A stretch of DNA of 47,207 nucleotides from Betaproteobacteria bacterium (GTDB lineage Bacteria; Pseudomonadota; Gammaproteobacteria; Burkholderiales; SG8-39). The position numbers were made by a program, and so were the translations under genes. Positions 8,274 to 16,445 of this stretch are shown piece after piece. Location: assembly GCA_947476535.1 (NCBI GenBank), contig CANJRC010000018.1, positions 1-47,207 of the forward strand, in the 5' to 3' direction. Within the stretch, counting starts at the first letter, position 1, and the number at the start of each line of letters is the position of its first letter. Under the pieces are notes generated by a model. It made no database searches. It worked only from the letters and a program-made list of their open reading frames with translations, and was not told where the DNA came from.

Positions 8274-10276
8274 AAGTCCCTCCGCAGGAACCATTGCAGC
8301 AGACTTCTGGCCCGCTCGACTGCGCCCTGAAACTCCCTGGCGCGCATGAGCGAAATAGTCATCGACAGTTTGCGCTCTCGCCACTGCGCATTGAGGGCGG
8401 CGTCGAAATGCTTTCGGGGTAGCAGCCCGCCCACATCCCGCTCGTAGTTGGCAGTCGCCGTCAGATTCCACCCAAGCGCGGGTCGCCCGCCGTAGCGCAG
8501 GTCGTAACCCGAAAGATCGACGTTCTGCGTGGGAACACCGTAGTTCACCAAAGTGCGCCGCACCCCGAACCTGAGATTACCAAAGCCGCCAATCAGTTCG
8601 TCGTTCTGGAGGTAAGCATCGGAACTTATTCTCCGGAACGGTGCAATGGTTTCGCGACGGTCCTCCATCTCAACTCCTGCTCCCACGCTCCAGCCGACAT
8701 TCAGGACAGGGAGTTCACCGCGCACGCCCCACACAGTGCTGCTCACCGGGTTCAGCGGAAACGTCGATAGTCCGGACAGCAACTCCGGTTGGGAATTCAG
8801 ATATCGAAAGGAGATATTGAAATACCGGCCGTAGGCCCATCCCAGGCTAAAACTCTGGTCCACCTGACGATACGTATAGGTTCCCCCCACGTCGTACTGG
8901 TAATCCACCAGCACCTGCTCTCCATCCAGGATCAGCCCGCCAACCAGCCTCTGTACTCGCACCCGGGTTCCGACCGCTGTCAGCACGTAATCCACGTTCT
9001 CGACGAATACCTGGGTACGCATGGCGTTGCTCACCATCACGCTACCGGTGGTGATGTGTTCGTTGGTCAGCGCCACAAACTGTGTGCCACTAAGCTGGAC
9101 GGACTCCCCGAGCACCGGCACTGTGGAACTGCTGGCCTGCTGCGACCGCCAGTCCACCGCCATGCTATATGCGGACTGCAACGTCCCTTGCCACAAATCC
9201 TCCTGATAATTGACTGAACCATTGGCGCCGCGGGTGCGGTTGGAAAACCGGTCGGTGTCCCCGACGGTACCGCGGATCACAGAAGCCAATTGCAGCCCGG
9301 ACTTCGGGCGGTAGTTGAGGCCTCCCGCCAGGGATCGTTGGTTCGAGTTGAAATCTCCTTGGTGGTTGCTACTGCCATCTACGGTGACAAACTCCTGCAG
9401 TTGTTGGTTGGTTTTGTGGCGCATGTCTAACATCAGTCGCCAATCACTCTGGTCCGGCACGCGCAACGCCCCCGCTTCGTAGTGCCTGTGGTTTATCGCC
9501 AGCAGCTGTGTAAGGTCGAACGCTCGTTCGCCGCCCAGTTGCAGGCGAGTGTCCACCGTCAGCCCCTCACTGTCGTTCCGGGATGCCAAGATAGGCAACA
9601 GGCTGGCGCCGGTAATGGACGCCTGTCGCAGTGCTTGGTATTGCACCTGGGTGGTCCCGCGTGCGCCCAAGGAAAAGTCGGCCCTGACCCTGAATTGTTC
9701 CGTGTTGTCGTCCACGACTCGATCTGATCCTCTGCCCTTGGATTCAGCATGGCTGTACGCAAAGTTCAGCGGAACCGGCGTGACCGGGGAGAGCAAGGAG
9801 AATTCCCCTCCATAGCGCCGATTCTCCTGAGTCATGATTTGACCGGGCGCGATACTTTGGGTGGGGTTAAGGTGATCAAAATAGAGGCTGCCCCGAAAGG
9901 GCTTGTCCTTGAGCAACGTTGCCCTCATGGTCAGGTTGTACTGAGTGGCGGTGTTGGAATCCGCGCCACTCTCCCCCGAAAAACTTTGCCGGCTCAGTAT
10001 TGGCCCACCACCAACGTCCAGCGTCAGAAAATTGGGGTGATAGACGAACCCATGTCCGTTGAGAAATATCTCGGCGCGCATGTCCCCCTGCTGCTGACGG
10101 CTCCCCGCTGTCGTTCCCTCCCTGGTGGTTGACCCGTCACCCAAGTACCGCAGCGTCGCGTACCCGTCCACACCCGTCACTCGAAACGGCACGATGTCCT
10201 CAGCACGAAGCGACGCCACCTCCAATCCCATGAGCACGATCGCAAGGCCCCAGTCGTAGACGCTTCGATATGACAT
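8270..10276 (-). CDS. outer-membrane beta-barrel protein of a cytochrome cluster
   Basis: A 668-residue exported protein: a signal peptide ending near SLRAED, then a run of alternating amphipathic segments rich in Tyr, Gln, Arg and Ser, with repeated paired motifs such as YRPKSGLQLASVIRG, FNISFRYLNSQ and LRFGVRRTLVNYG. This is typical of large transmembrane beta-barrels. A central insert near residues 405-460 has a 'VfVe.vDYvl...G..V.V..lv.G.iL.GeqVlVdYqYd' pattern also seen, as I recall, in barrel proteins near cytochrome clusters. I see no cysteine in the protein, so it lacks the CXXC of the MtrB family. It begins 15 bp after the upstream NHL gene. No strong ribosome site precedes ATG 10276, so translation may depend on coupling. 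By analogy with porin-cytochrome conduits it should be the outer-membrane sheath; the sequence similarity itself was not tested. Confidence 0.82.
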   Translation of the reverse strand: MSYRSVYDWGLAIVLMGLEVASLRAEDIVPFRVTGVDGYATLRYLGDGSTTREGTTAGSRQQQGDMRAEIFLNGHGFVYHPNFLTLDVGGGPILSRQSFSGESGADSNTATQYNLTMRATLLKDKPFRGSLYFDHLNPTQSIAPGQIMTQENRRYGGEFSLLSPVTPVPLNFAYSHAESKGRGSDRVVDDNTEQFRVRADFSLGARGTTQVQYQALRQASITGASLLPILASRNDSEGLTVDTRLQLGGERAFDLTQLLAINHRHYEAGALRVPDQSDWRLMLDMRHKTNQQLQEFVTVDGSSNHQGDFNSNQRSLAGGLNYRPKSGLQLASVIRGTVGDTDRFSNRTRGANGSVNYQEDLWQGTLQSAYSMAVDWRSQQASSSTVPVLGESVQLSGTQFVALTNEHITTGSVMVSNAMRTQVFVENVDYVLTAVGTRVRVQRLVGGLILDGEQVLVDYQYDVGGTYTYRQVDQSFSLGWAYGRYFNISFRYLNSQPELLSGLSTFPLNPVSSTVWGVRGELPVLNVGWSVGAGVEMEDRRETIAPFRRISSDAYLQNDELIGGFGNLRFGVRRTLVNYGVPTQNVDLSGYDLRYGGRPALGWNLTATANYERDVGGLLPRKHFDAALNAQWRERKLSMTISLMRAREFQGAVERARSLLQWFLRRDL

Positions 10277-10291
10277 TTGATGCTGGTCAAG

Positions 10292-11431
10292 TTACTTAGC
10301 CAGCTCACTGTCGGCCGCCCTGATACTTACAGCATCGATCGGATAGTCCTTGCCTTGCAGACGGCCGAACCCAAAGACATCAATCTTATTGGGCCCGAAT
10401 TGACTGGCGACGAAGATCAGATATTCGATATCAAATCCTTTGCCCGCATAACGCTTGAACCATTCGATGTTGTCCCGGTCTATGGTGACTGCGGTCGGCA
10501 GGTTGAGGCCCTCCTTCCCGTCGCCTGGCTGGCCAAAAGACATCAGCAAACGGCCGTCCCGGTCGAAGAGTTGCACGTTCTCGAAGGCGGCATCTGAAAC
10601 ATACATACGGCCCGCCGGGTCCACGGCAATGCCCTTGGGGCGGGCAAAGCTTCCGGGGCTCGCCCCCACGGCGCCGTAAGAACGGATGAACTGACCACTC
10701 GCCGTGAAGCGCTGCACGCGATAGTTGCTAGTGTCCACCACCAGCAACTCCCCCTCCGGAGTCACCGCGATATTCGTCGGATGGAACAGTTCGCCGTCTG
10801 CCGAGCCCGCCTTGCCAAAATGGAACAGCAGCTTTCCACTGGTCTTGTCCAGCACCTGCACGCTGTGGTGCAGGATGTCCACTACGTAAAGACGCTCCCC
10901 GACGATGGCCAGATCGACCGGCCGAAACTGTCCCTCTTCCCCCAGGGAAGAGACATAGCGATCGCTGCGGTCAAAGATCAGGATCTGATCACGCCCGGTG
11001 TCGGTGACATAGCGCTTGCCGTCCGTGTCGATACGGATGTTGATCGGCCGCTTCATACGGCCGCCGGCGGAGCCGCCCACATACTCAAGCTTACGTGCGG
11101 CCAGGTCAAACACCGCCACCGCGCCGGCTCCGGTGTCCGCCACATAGAGCCGCCCATGGTCCATGGCAGTTCCATACGGCTGCAGCAACCGCGATTCCTT
11201 CTTGTCCTCGCCTAGAATGAATTTTGCGAACCCGTTATCCCCAGCAACCAGGTCTGTGTCCGTCGCCAGGGTGACCAGGTGCTGGATCCGCGGCGACTCC
11301 GGCAAGGGGGGGTAGTAGACAGTATTGCCGCCCTCGCCGTCGCCCCTCGGCGCAGTGCTCGCGCATGCGCCAACACAGGCGGCCAGCACCAAGCCCGCCA
11401 CCCGCCTCAACAGCCCATTTTTTTCCACCAT
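10292..11431 (-). CDS. NHL-repeat beta-propeller lipoprotein (first copy)
   Basis: A 379-residue lipoprotein with signal peptide and two possible lipidation sites (LAAC Cys19 or VGAC Cys23), followed by a linker and six NHL-type blades: LYVADTGAGAVAVFD, RYVTDTGRDQILIFD, LYVVDILHHSVQVLD, LLVVDTSNYRVQRF, MYVSDAAFENVQLFD and a divergent last blade with EYLIFVASQFGPNKIDVF. ATG 11431 has GGAG seven bases upstream; a GTG four codons earlier is possible. It shares fold and layout with the NHL lipoprotein at 7248-8273, so the operon encodes two paralogous propellers on either side of the barrel gene. The last part (EWFKRYAGKGFD) may be a C-terminal helix specific to this copy. I infer a periplasmic or surface scaffold for the cytochromes. 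Confidence 0.9.
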   Translation of the reverse strand: MVEKNGLLRRVAGLVLAACVGACASTAPRGDGEGGNTVYYPPLPESPRIQHLVTLATDTDLVAGDNGFAKFILGEDKKESRLLQPYGTAMDHGRLYVADTGAGAVAVFDLAARKLEYVGGSAGGRMKRPINIRIDTDGKRYVTDTGRDQILIFDRSDRYVSSLGEEGQFRPVDLAIVGERLYVVDILHHSVQVLDKTSGKLLFHFGKAGSADGELFHPTNIAVTPEGELLVVDTSNYRVQRFTASGQFIRSYGAVGASPGSFARPKGIAVDPAGRMYVSDAAFENVQLFDRDGRLLMSFGQPGDGKEGLNLPTAVTIDRDNIEWFKRYAGKGFDIEYLIFVASQFGPNKIDVFGFGRLQGKDYPIDAVSIRAADSELAK

Positions 11432-11500
11432 TGCTGACTCCACTTCCTAATAACGCAGGGCGGGCTGGCGTGAAACACACTCCCAGCCTGTCCCGCTGGG

Positions 11501-12181
11501 TTACTTGTTGTGACAGGCAAGGCAGATCTTGCTACCAGCCGGATCAACTTTGACCAGACCGGAGCCCAAACCACCTACGGTAAAGGTGTTGTGCACGTCA
11601 TGGCACGAGTCACACTCCATCTTTCCACCGAACAGCAGCGTGGCCGTTAAGGTGCCTGTGCGCGTCTGGGTACCGGAACCGATGGTGACCTGCTTGCTTG
11701 CCGGATCGAAGAGCGAGCCGTCCTTGGTCGCGAGGGCCGAGTCGTAGGTGAACCCGATTGGATGGGACGCCTTGAGGTTGGTACCAATGTTATTGGCGGC
11801 CGAAATCATCGTGGTTCCCGTCACTCCGCCGAAGCTGTTTACAGCCACCGTGCCGTCATGACAGGACAGGCACAACTTCGAATTCCCCCCGAGTGCTGTC
11901 ACAGACGCATCCATCGTAGGACTGCTGTACAAGGTGTACGACGCCGTCGATAGCTTGTGGTTCCACAGGGGCGCGTCAGTTACCGATGTGTCCGACCGGT
12001 GCGGTGTGTGGCAGGCGATACAGATGCGGCCGCCGTTGGGTGCCCCCGCAGTCGCCCCAGTCCAGGCCTGCGTCGAAAAGTCATGTGCCGAACCGGTGAT
12101 GGTGCCGGCCACCACCTGCCCAATTGCCGCTATCAGTCCGACAGCGGTGGTCACTTGCAGCAATAGTCTTTTCAGGTTCAT
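11501..12181 (-). CDS. tetraheme c-type cytochrome (doubled CxxCH family)
   Basis: A 226-residue periplasmic cytochrome with signal peptide (cleavage near QVVAG) and four CxxCH motifs: CIACH, CLSCH, CDSCH and CLACH. The blocks CHTPH, APLWNHKLS, CLSCHDGTVA, ASHPIGF and CDSCHDVH match the N-terminal part of the dodecaheme cytochrome, so the two are paralogous over this region. ATG 12181 has AGGAG seven bases upstream, which excludes the longer frame starting at 12262. It is the first gene of the minus arm and faces the cytochrome b gene across a short divergent control region. It is the likely shuttle between the periplasmic 24-heme protein and the outer-membrane complex (inference). Confidence 0.9.
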   Translation of the reverse strand: MNLKRLLLQVTTAVGLIAAIGQVVAGTITGSAHDFSTQAWTGATAGAPNGGRICIACHTPHRSDTSVTDAPLWNHKLSTASYTLYSSPTMDASVTALGGNSKLCLSCHDGTVAVNSFGGVTGTTMISAANNIGTNLKASHPIGFTYDSALATKDGSLFDPASKQVTIGSGTQTRTGTLTATLLFGGKMECDSCHDVHNTFTVGGLGSGLVKVDPAGSKICLACHNK

Positions 12182-12293
12182 TTGACCACTCCTATTTAAA
12201 GTTGGATCGATTGCCACTCCCGCTTGCGGCAGGTTCGGCAGGAATGAAAACTTCACGCACACCTTGCGAAGAGTCTTGCACCGTCATCTCAGT

Positions 12294-12332
12294 GTGTGAT
12301 AATTTTCCACCTTGCTTGTGTGAAACTTTCCC
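12294..12332. promoter_or_regulatory. paired direct repeat in the divergent cytochrome control region
   Basis: Two 15-bp direct repeats, GTGTGATAATTTTCC at 12294-12308 and GTGTGAAACTTTCCC at 12318-12332, agree at 12 of 15 positions. They are 24 bp apart start to start, about two helical turns. They lie between the tetraheme gene (starts 12181, leftward) and the cytochrome b gene (starts 12348, rightward), so a dimeric regulator bound here could control both arms. No regulator gene is adjacent, so the binding protein is unknown. Confidence 0.45.
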
Positions 12333-12347
12333 ATATATGCGAATGTC

Positions 12348-13214
12348 ATGTCAACAACACCAATTGATTTAGCGGCAAAATTACCGCATTCCCTTCCGAT
12401 GGACTCCATACCCGCCACCTCACCGGAAGGCTCCGCTCGAGCATTGAGGCTCAGCGCGGGGCTGGCCATAGCTGTGCTGCTGGGTACAACGGCCTGGTAT
12501 GTGCACGAATGGCAGCCCTATACCCCGGCATCCGACATCGGCTACTGGATGGGCGTTGCCGGCGGCACCTTGATGGCCGCCCTCCTGATCTATCCACTGC
12601 GAAAACGCATTCTGTGGACCAAGTTCTTTGGCCCGCTGCGCCACTGGTTTCGCTTCCACATGGTCGCCGGCATTGGGGGCCCCTTGTTGGTGCTATATCA
12701 CTCGGCGTTTCATGTGGGCTCGCTCAATGCGGCCGTCGCCCTAGCCAGCATGCTGCTGGTAGCCGCGAGCGGCGTCGTCGGGCGCTTTCTCTACCGCAGG
12801 ATTCACCACGGTCTCTACGGCCGTGAAGCGACTCTCAAAGAATTGACGGAGGTGCTCTCCAAGCAATTGGAAACCATAGATCGGACCCTCACCGGGCTTC
12901 CTGCGGTACGGGCGGAAATCACCGCCTACCTGCATCACGTCGGTCAGCCTATTCCAGGCAAGCTAGGACAGTTTCTGCATTTCATTGGGCTCGGACAGCG
13001 CCGTCGGGCCAGCAACCGCCGCATACGGAAGCTCATCCCGGGTCAGAGGCGTGTTCACCAATCCATAGCAGCCACCCTGACTGCCGCACAGCAGACCGCC
13101 CAATTCAGTGCCTATGTGCGGCTGTTTGCCCTTTGGCATGTAGTGCACATCCCCTTTCTTGGCATGCTAGTGCTGACCGCGCTAGCCCACGTCATTGCCG
13201 TGCACACATACTGA
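12348..13214 (+). CDS. diheme cytochrome b-type membrane protein
   Basis: A 288-residue integral membrane protein with about five membrane segments (roughly residues 35-52, 64-82, 103-122, 127-148, 262-284) and a long soluble loop (about 150-255) rich in Arg, Lys and His. Two helices each carry a His-x13-His pair: H104/H118 and H267/H281, the spacing that holds two transmembrane hemes b in ferric reductases, NADPH oxidases and bc1-type cytochromes b. Extra histidines (H53, H99, H122, H264, H286) lie near the helix ends. I know of no standard gene name. It is three bases upstream of the 24-heme gene and in one transcript with the FAD/Fe-S gene, so it probably carries electrons through the inner membrane between them. 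Start ATG 12348; a later in-frame ATG (codon 18) is possible. Confidence 0.8.
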   Translation: MSTTPIDLAAKLPHSLPMDSIPATSPEGSARALRLSAGLAIAVLLGTTAWYVHEWQPYTPASDIGYWMGVAGGTLMAALLIYPLRKRILWTKFFGPLRHWFRFHMVAGIGGPLLVLYHSAFHVGSLNAAVALASMLLVAASGVVGRFLYRRIHHGLYGREATLKELTEVLSKQLETIDRTLTGLPAVRAEITAYLHHVGQPIPGKLGQFLHFIGLGQRRRASNRRIRKLIPGQRRVHQSIAATLTAAQQTAQFSAYVRLFALWHVVHIPFLGMLVLTALAHVIAVHTY

Positions 13215-13217
13215 GCG

Positions 13218-15032
13218 ATGCGCTGGCTGTTTTTCGCAGTCTTGCTGATCAGCAGCCCAGCGCTGCCGCAATCGTTGGAGTCAGCCCTGATGCCGGGCGC
13301 AGTGATCAAGCACCACGCGGACATCGAACACGAATGCGGCAAGTGCCACGTACGCAGCAACCGGGCGGCCCAGCCCGCACTTTGCCTCGATTGCCATAAG
13401 CCCGTAGCCGCGGACGTGAAGTCGGGCCAGGGCTATCACGGAAGGCTGAAAGACACGACCTGTCGCTCTTGCCATACCGAGCACAAGGGCCGGAATGCCA
13501 AAATTGTCAAACTCGACACACAGCACTTTGACCATGACCAGACGGACTTCAAGCTCAAAGGCAAGCATCAGGCCAAACTATGCAGCAGTTGCCACCGCAA
13601 CGGAGAGCCCTGGCGCCGAGCGCCCGCCGAATGTGTGGACTGCCACCGCATAGATGACAAGCACAAAAGCGGCTTGGGGGAAAAGTGTGGCAGCTGCCAT
13701 ACCGAATCGACATGGAAGGACGCTCGCTTCGACCACGACAAGACCCGTTTCCCCTTGAAGCTCTCTCACGCCGACGCGCAGTGCAGCGATTGCCACCGTG
13801 ACCAGCGATACACCAACACCCCGCGCGACTGCGTTGGTTGCCACCGCAAGGACGACGTCCACAAGGGAACCTACGGATCGACCTGCGAAAAGTGTCATAA
13901 CGAATCCAACTGGAAACGCCCTACGTTTCGGCATGACAGGGATACACATTTTCCGCTCCTGGACAAGCACCGTACGGTTAAATGCGAAAGTTGCCACCGG
14001 ACGCCCCCATTTCGCGAAAAAACGCCAACCCGTTGTGTTGCATGTCACCGCAGCGACGACGCGCACCGGAGCAGTCTTGGCGACAAATGCGACAAATGCC
14101 ATTCCGCAGCCGGTTGGAAGGACGCTCGATTCAACCACGACCTAGATACACACTTTCCTCTGAAGGAAAAGCACGCGCAGGCGAAGTGCCAGAGTTGCCA
14201 CAAGGATGAAAACCTCGACAAGCGTCGCGCCGACAAGGTTCGCAGCCCCACTCCGACTCAATGCGTTGCCTGCCATACCAAGGATGATCAGGACAAAGGG
14301 CACCAGGGTAAGTTCGGGGACAAATGCGAGAGCTGCCATAACGAGCGGGGCTTTCAGTACAACCGGTTCGACCACGACAGCGCGACCCAGTTCAAGCTGC
14401 GGAGCAAACACCAGTCCGCCAAGTGCACTGCCTGCCACATTACGCCCCTGTACATCACCAAGACGGAGACGCGCTGCATCGCTTGCCACGAGAAGGAGGA
14501 CCAGGACAAGGGTCACAAGGGCAATCTCGGCGCCAAATGCGAAAGCTGTCACGACGAGCGCGGCTTCAAGTACGGCCGATTCGACCACGATAGCGAAACC
14601 CAGTTCAAACTCCAGAACAAGCATCAGTCTGTCACCTGCAATGCCTGTCATCGCATACCGGTCTCGAACAGCAAGACCGATACGCGCTGCATCTCCTGCC
14701 ATGAGAAAGAGGACCAGGGAAAAGGTCACAAGGGTAATTTCGGCACCAAATGCGAGAGCTGCCACGACGACCGCGGCTTCAAGTACGCAAAGTTCGACCA
14801 TGATGGCGAAACCCAGTTCAGTCTGAGGGACAAGCACCTGACTGCAAAATGCAATGCCTGCCATCGCACGCCTCTCTACAGCACGACAACCGACAAGCGT
14901 TGCGTTGGCTGTCACGCAAAGGATGACGTACATTTCTCAAGCGTGGGCACCGATTGTGAACGCTGCCATGTCGCCGCAGATGACTGGCGAAAAATAATCA
15001 AGCAGGATTCTAACGACAAGGGGAAGCGGTGA
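13218..15032 (+). CDS. 24-heme periplasmic cytochrome with seven tandem three-heme modules
   Basis: A 604-residue exported protein with a short signal peptide (about 18-22 residues) and 24 CxxCH motifs by my count. After an N-terminal three-heme block the chain consists of seven modules, each marked by an 'F-D/R/N-H-D...F.L..KH' strip followed by a C..CH, a second C..CH with acidic and Lys-rich flank (CHxKDDxHKG), and a third C..CH (CESCHDERGFKY type). The last three full modules are 71 residues each. The histidines of the FDHD and KH elements are probable distal heme ligands. The protein ends in a Lys-rich tail without any membrane anchor. Its gene starts 3 bp after the cytochrome b stop and its TGA overlaps the next GTG. 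A long string of hemes of this type could span the periplasm (inference). Confidence 0.92.
   Translation: MRWLFFAVLLISSPALPQSLESALMPGAVIKHHADIEHECGKCHVRSNRAAQPALCLDCHKPVAADVKSGQGYHGRLKDTTCRSCHTEHKGRNAKIVKLDTQHFDHDQTDFKLKGKHQAKLCSSCHRNGEPWRRAPAECVDCHRIDDKHKSGLGEKCGSCHTESTWKDARFDHDKTRFPLKLSHADAQCSDCHRDQRYTNTPRDCVGCHRKDDVHKGTYGSTCEKCHNESNWKRPTFRHDRDTHFPLLDKHRTVKCESCHRTPPFREKTPTRCVACHRSDDAHRSSLGDKCDKCHSAAGWKDARFNHDLDTHFPLKEKHAQAKCQSCHKDENLDKRRADKVRSPTPTQCVACHTKDDQDKGHQGKFGDKCESCHNERGFQYNRFDHDSATQFKLRSKHQSAKCTACHITPLYITKTETRCIACHEKEDQDKGHKGNLGAKCESCHDERGFKYGRFDHDSETQFKLQNKHQSVTCNACHRIPVSNSKTDTRCISCHEKEDQGKGHKGNFGTKCESCHDDRGFKYAKFDHDGETQFSLRDKHLTAKCNACHRTPLYSTTTDKRCVGCHAKDDVHFSSVGTDCERCHVAADDWRKIIKQDSNDKGKR
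14288..14926 (+). repeat. 213-bp tandem coding repeats inside the 24-heme gene
   Basis: Three consecutive units begin at about 14288, 14501 and 14714, exactly 213 bp (71 codons) apart, and are visibly more alike than the earlier modules (shared segments include CAGGACAAGGGTCAC and TTCGACCACGATAGCG with few changes). This points to recent internal amplification of three-heme modules. Boundaries are chosen at a shared CAGG and are arbitrary within the period. Confidence 0.75.
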
Positions 15033-16333
15033 TCGCCGAACCCTACTGGCTGGCGTACATCCTGCCGCTGTGCGTGCTACTTTGGGGCCACGTGCAGCTA
15101 CGCAAGCGGCGCGAGGTCGGCGCGCGCGCTACCTTGTTAGAGAACAAGCAGCTGGGACTTGTCGAGCCCCCAAGTCTTCATCCCGTGGTGGATCCCGCTA
15201 TTTGCGTGGGGTCCGGCGCATGCGCCAAGGCCTGCCCCGAGCAGGCCATCGGCATCGTCGATGGCAAGGCCGTTCTAATCAATCCTTCCATCTGTATCGG
15301 ACACGGCGCGTGCGCGGCTGCCTGTCCTGCCGAGGCCATCACGCTCGTCTTCGGCACGGAGAGGCGGGGCATGGACATTCCCTACGTGCAACCGACCTTT
15401 GAGACGAACGTCCCGGGCATTTATATCGCGGGCGAACTTGGAGGAATGGGCCTGGTGCGCAAAGCGGCTGAGCAGGGCCGCCAGGCGCTCCAGCACATCG
15501 CAAAGCAAAGAGGCGAGGAAGGAGAACTGGACGTGCTGATCGTCGGTGCGGGACCGGCTGGTCTTACCGCGACCCTCGGCGCCGTGGAGCACAAACTTAA
15601 GTTCGTCACCATCGAACAGGAGGATTCCCTAGGCGGGACCGTTTACCACTATCCGCGCAACAAGATTGTGATGACCCAGCCCGTAAACCTGCCGCTGGTA
15701 GGCAAAGCCCAATTAGGGGAGATATCCAAGGAATCCTTGCTCGCTTTCTGGCAGGAAATAGTTAACAAATTCTCCTTGCCTCTTAACTTCAGCGAACCGA
15801 TGCAGAAAGTGGAGCCAATCGGCAACGGCAAGGGTTTCGTGGTCCGGACCCCGAAGCGGGAATACCGCACGCGAAACCTGCTGCTGGCGATTGGTCGTCG
15901 GGGTACTCCGAGAAAGCTTGGGGTGACTGGCGAGGACCATCCGAAGGTCGTCTATCGCCTGATAGACCCGGAGCAATATCGGGGAATGCGCGTACTCGTG
16001 GTGGGCGGAGGCGACAGTGCCATTGAAGCGGCTATTGCCATCGCTGAACAGCCTGGCGCCACGGTCACGCTCTCTTATCGCGGCGAGGCTTTTGGACGAG
16101 TCAAACCCAAGAATCGCGAGTGGCTCAATGACGCCAGTGCTGCGGGAAGGCTGACTGTCTCCCTCAACTCAAGCGTCCTGTCCATTGCTGCGGAAACCTT
16201 GTTGCTGAATGAAGCGGGTCATGCCAGGGAACTGCCTAACGACGCAGTGATCGTATGTGCCGGGGGTATATTGCCCACACCGATGCTAAAGGAGCTAGGG
16301 ATACGCGTGGAAACTAAGTTCGGGACACAATAA
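15029..16333 (+). CDS. membrane-anchored ferredoxin-domain FAD/NAD(P) oxidoreductase, apparently circularly permuted
   Basis: A 434-residue protein. Residues 5-22 form one membrane anchor, followed by a ferredoxin-type domain with two motifs, C59-x5-C65-x3-C69-P and C89-x5-C95-x3-C99-P. In both, the second Cys of CxxCxxCxxxCP is replaced (Ser62, His92). Residues 124-157 (TNVPGIYIAGELGG and a following helix) match the element that normally closes FAD-disulfide-reductase-type proteins, yet here it precedes the FAD-binding GAGPAG (173-178) and the NAD(P)-binding GGGDSA (326-331). The chain ends right after the VIVCAGG stretch, where that element would usually follow. I read this as a circular permutation. 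GTG 15029 overlaps the 24-heme stop. Likely role: cytoplasmic NAD(P)H oxidation (or NAD(P)+ reduction) coupled to the cytochrome b. Confidence 0.85.
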   Translation: MIAEPYWLAYILPLCVLLWGHVQLRKRREVGARATLLENKQLGLVEPPSLHPVVDPAICVGSGACAKACPEQAIGIVDGKAVLINPSICIGHGACAAACPAEAITLVFGTERRGMDIPYVQPTFETNVPGIYIAGELGGMGLVRKAAEQGRQALQHIAKQRGEEGELDVLIVGAGPAGLTATLGAVEHKLKFVTIEQEDSLGGTVYHYPRNKIVMTQPVNLPLVGKAQLGEISKESLLAFWQEIVNKFSLPLNFSEPMQKVEPIGNGKGFVVRTPKREYRTRNLLLAIGRRGTPRKLGVTGEDHPKVVYRLIDPEQYRGMRVLVVGGGDSAIEAAIAIAEQPGATVTLSYRGEAFGRVKPKNREWLNDASAAGRLTVSLNSSVLSIAAETLLLNEAGHARELPNDAVIVCAGGILPTPMLKELGIRVETKFGTQ

Positions 16334-16445
16334 ACTGTGCCGAATTCTTGCCCGAATCTCTCAGGCAGCTCATTGCTTGGAATCGACCCTGTTGGCATAG
16401 CCGTGTTTGTACGGCAAGCAGATAATGCTAAGGGGTCGTTTCGTC

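Noticed and set aside
12295-12310. CRP site TGTGATAATTTTCCAC in the divergent cytochrome region
   Set aside because: The left half matches TGTGA, but the right half TCCAC fits TCACA at only two of five positions, so it is better explained by the direct repeat.
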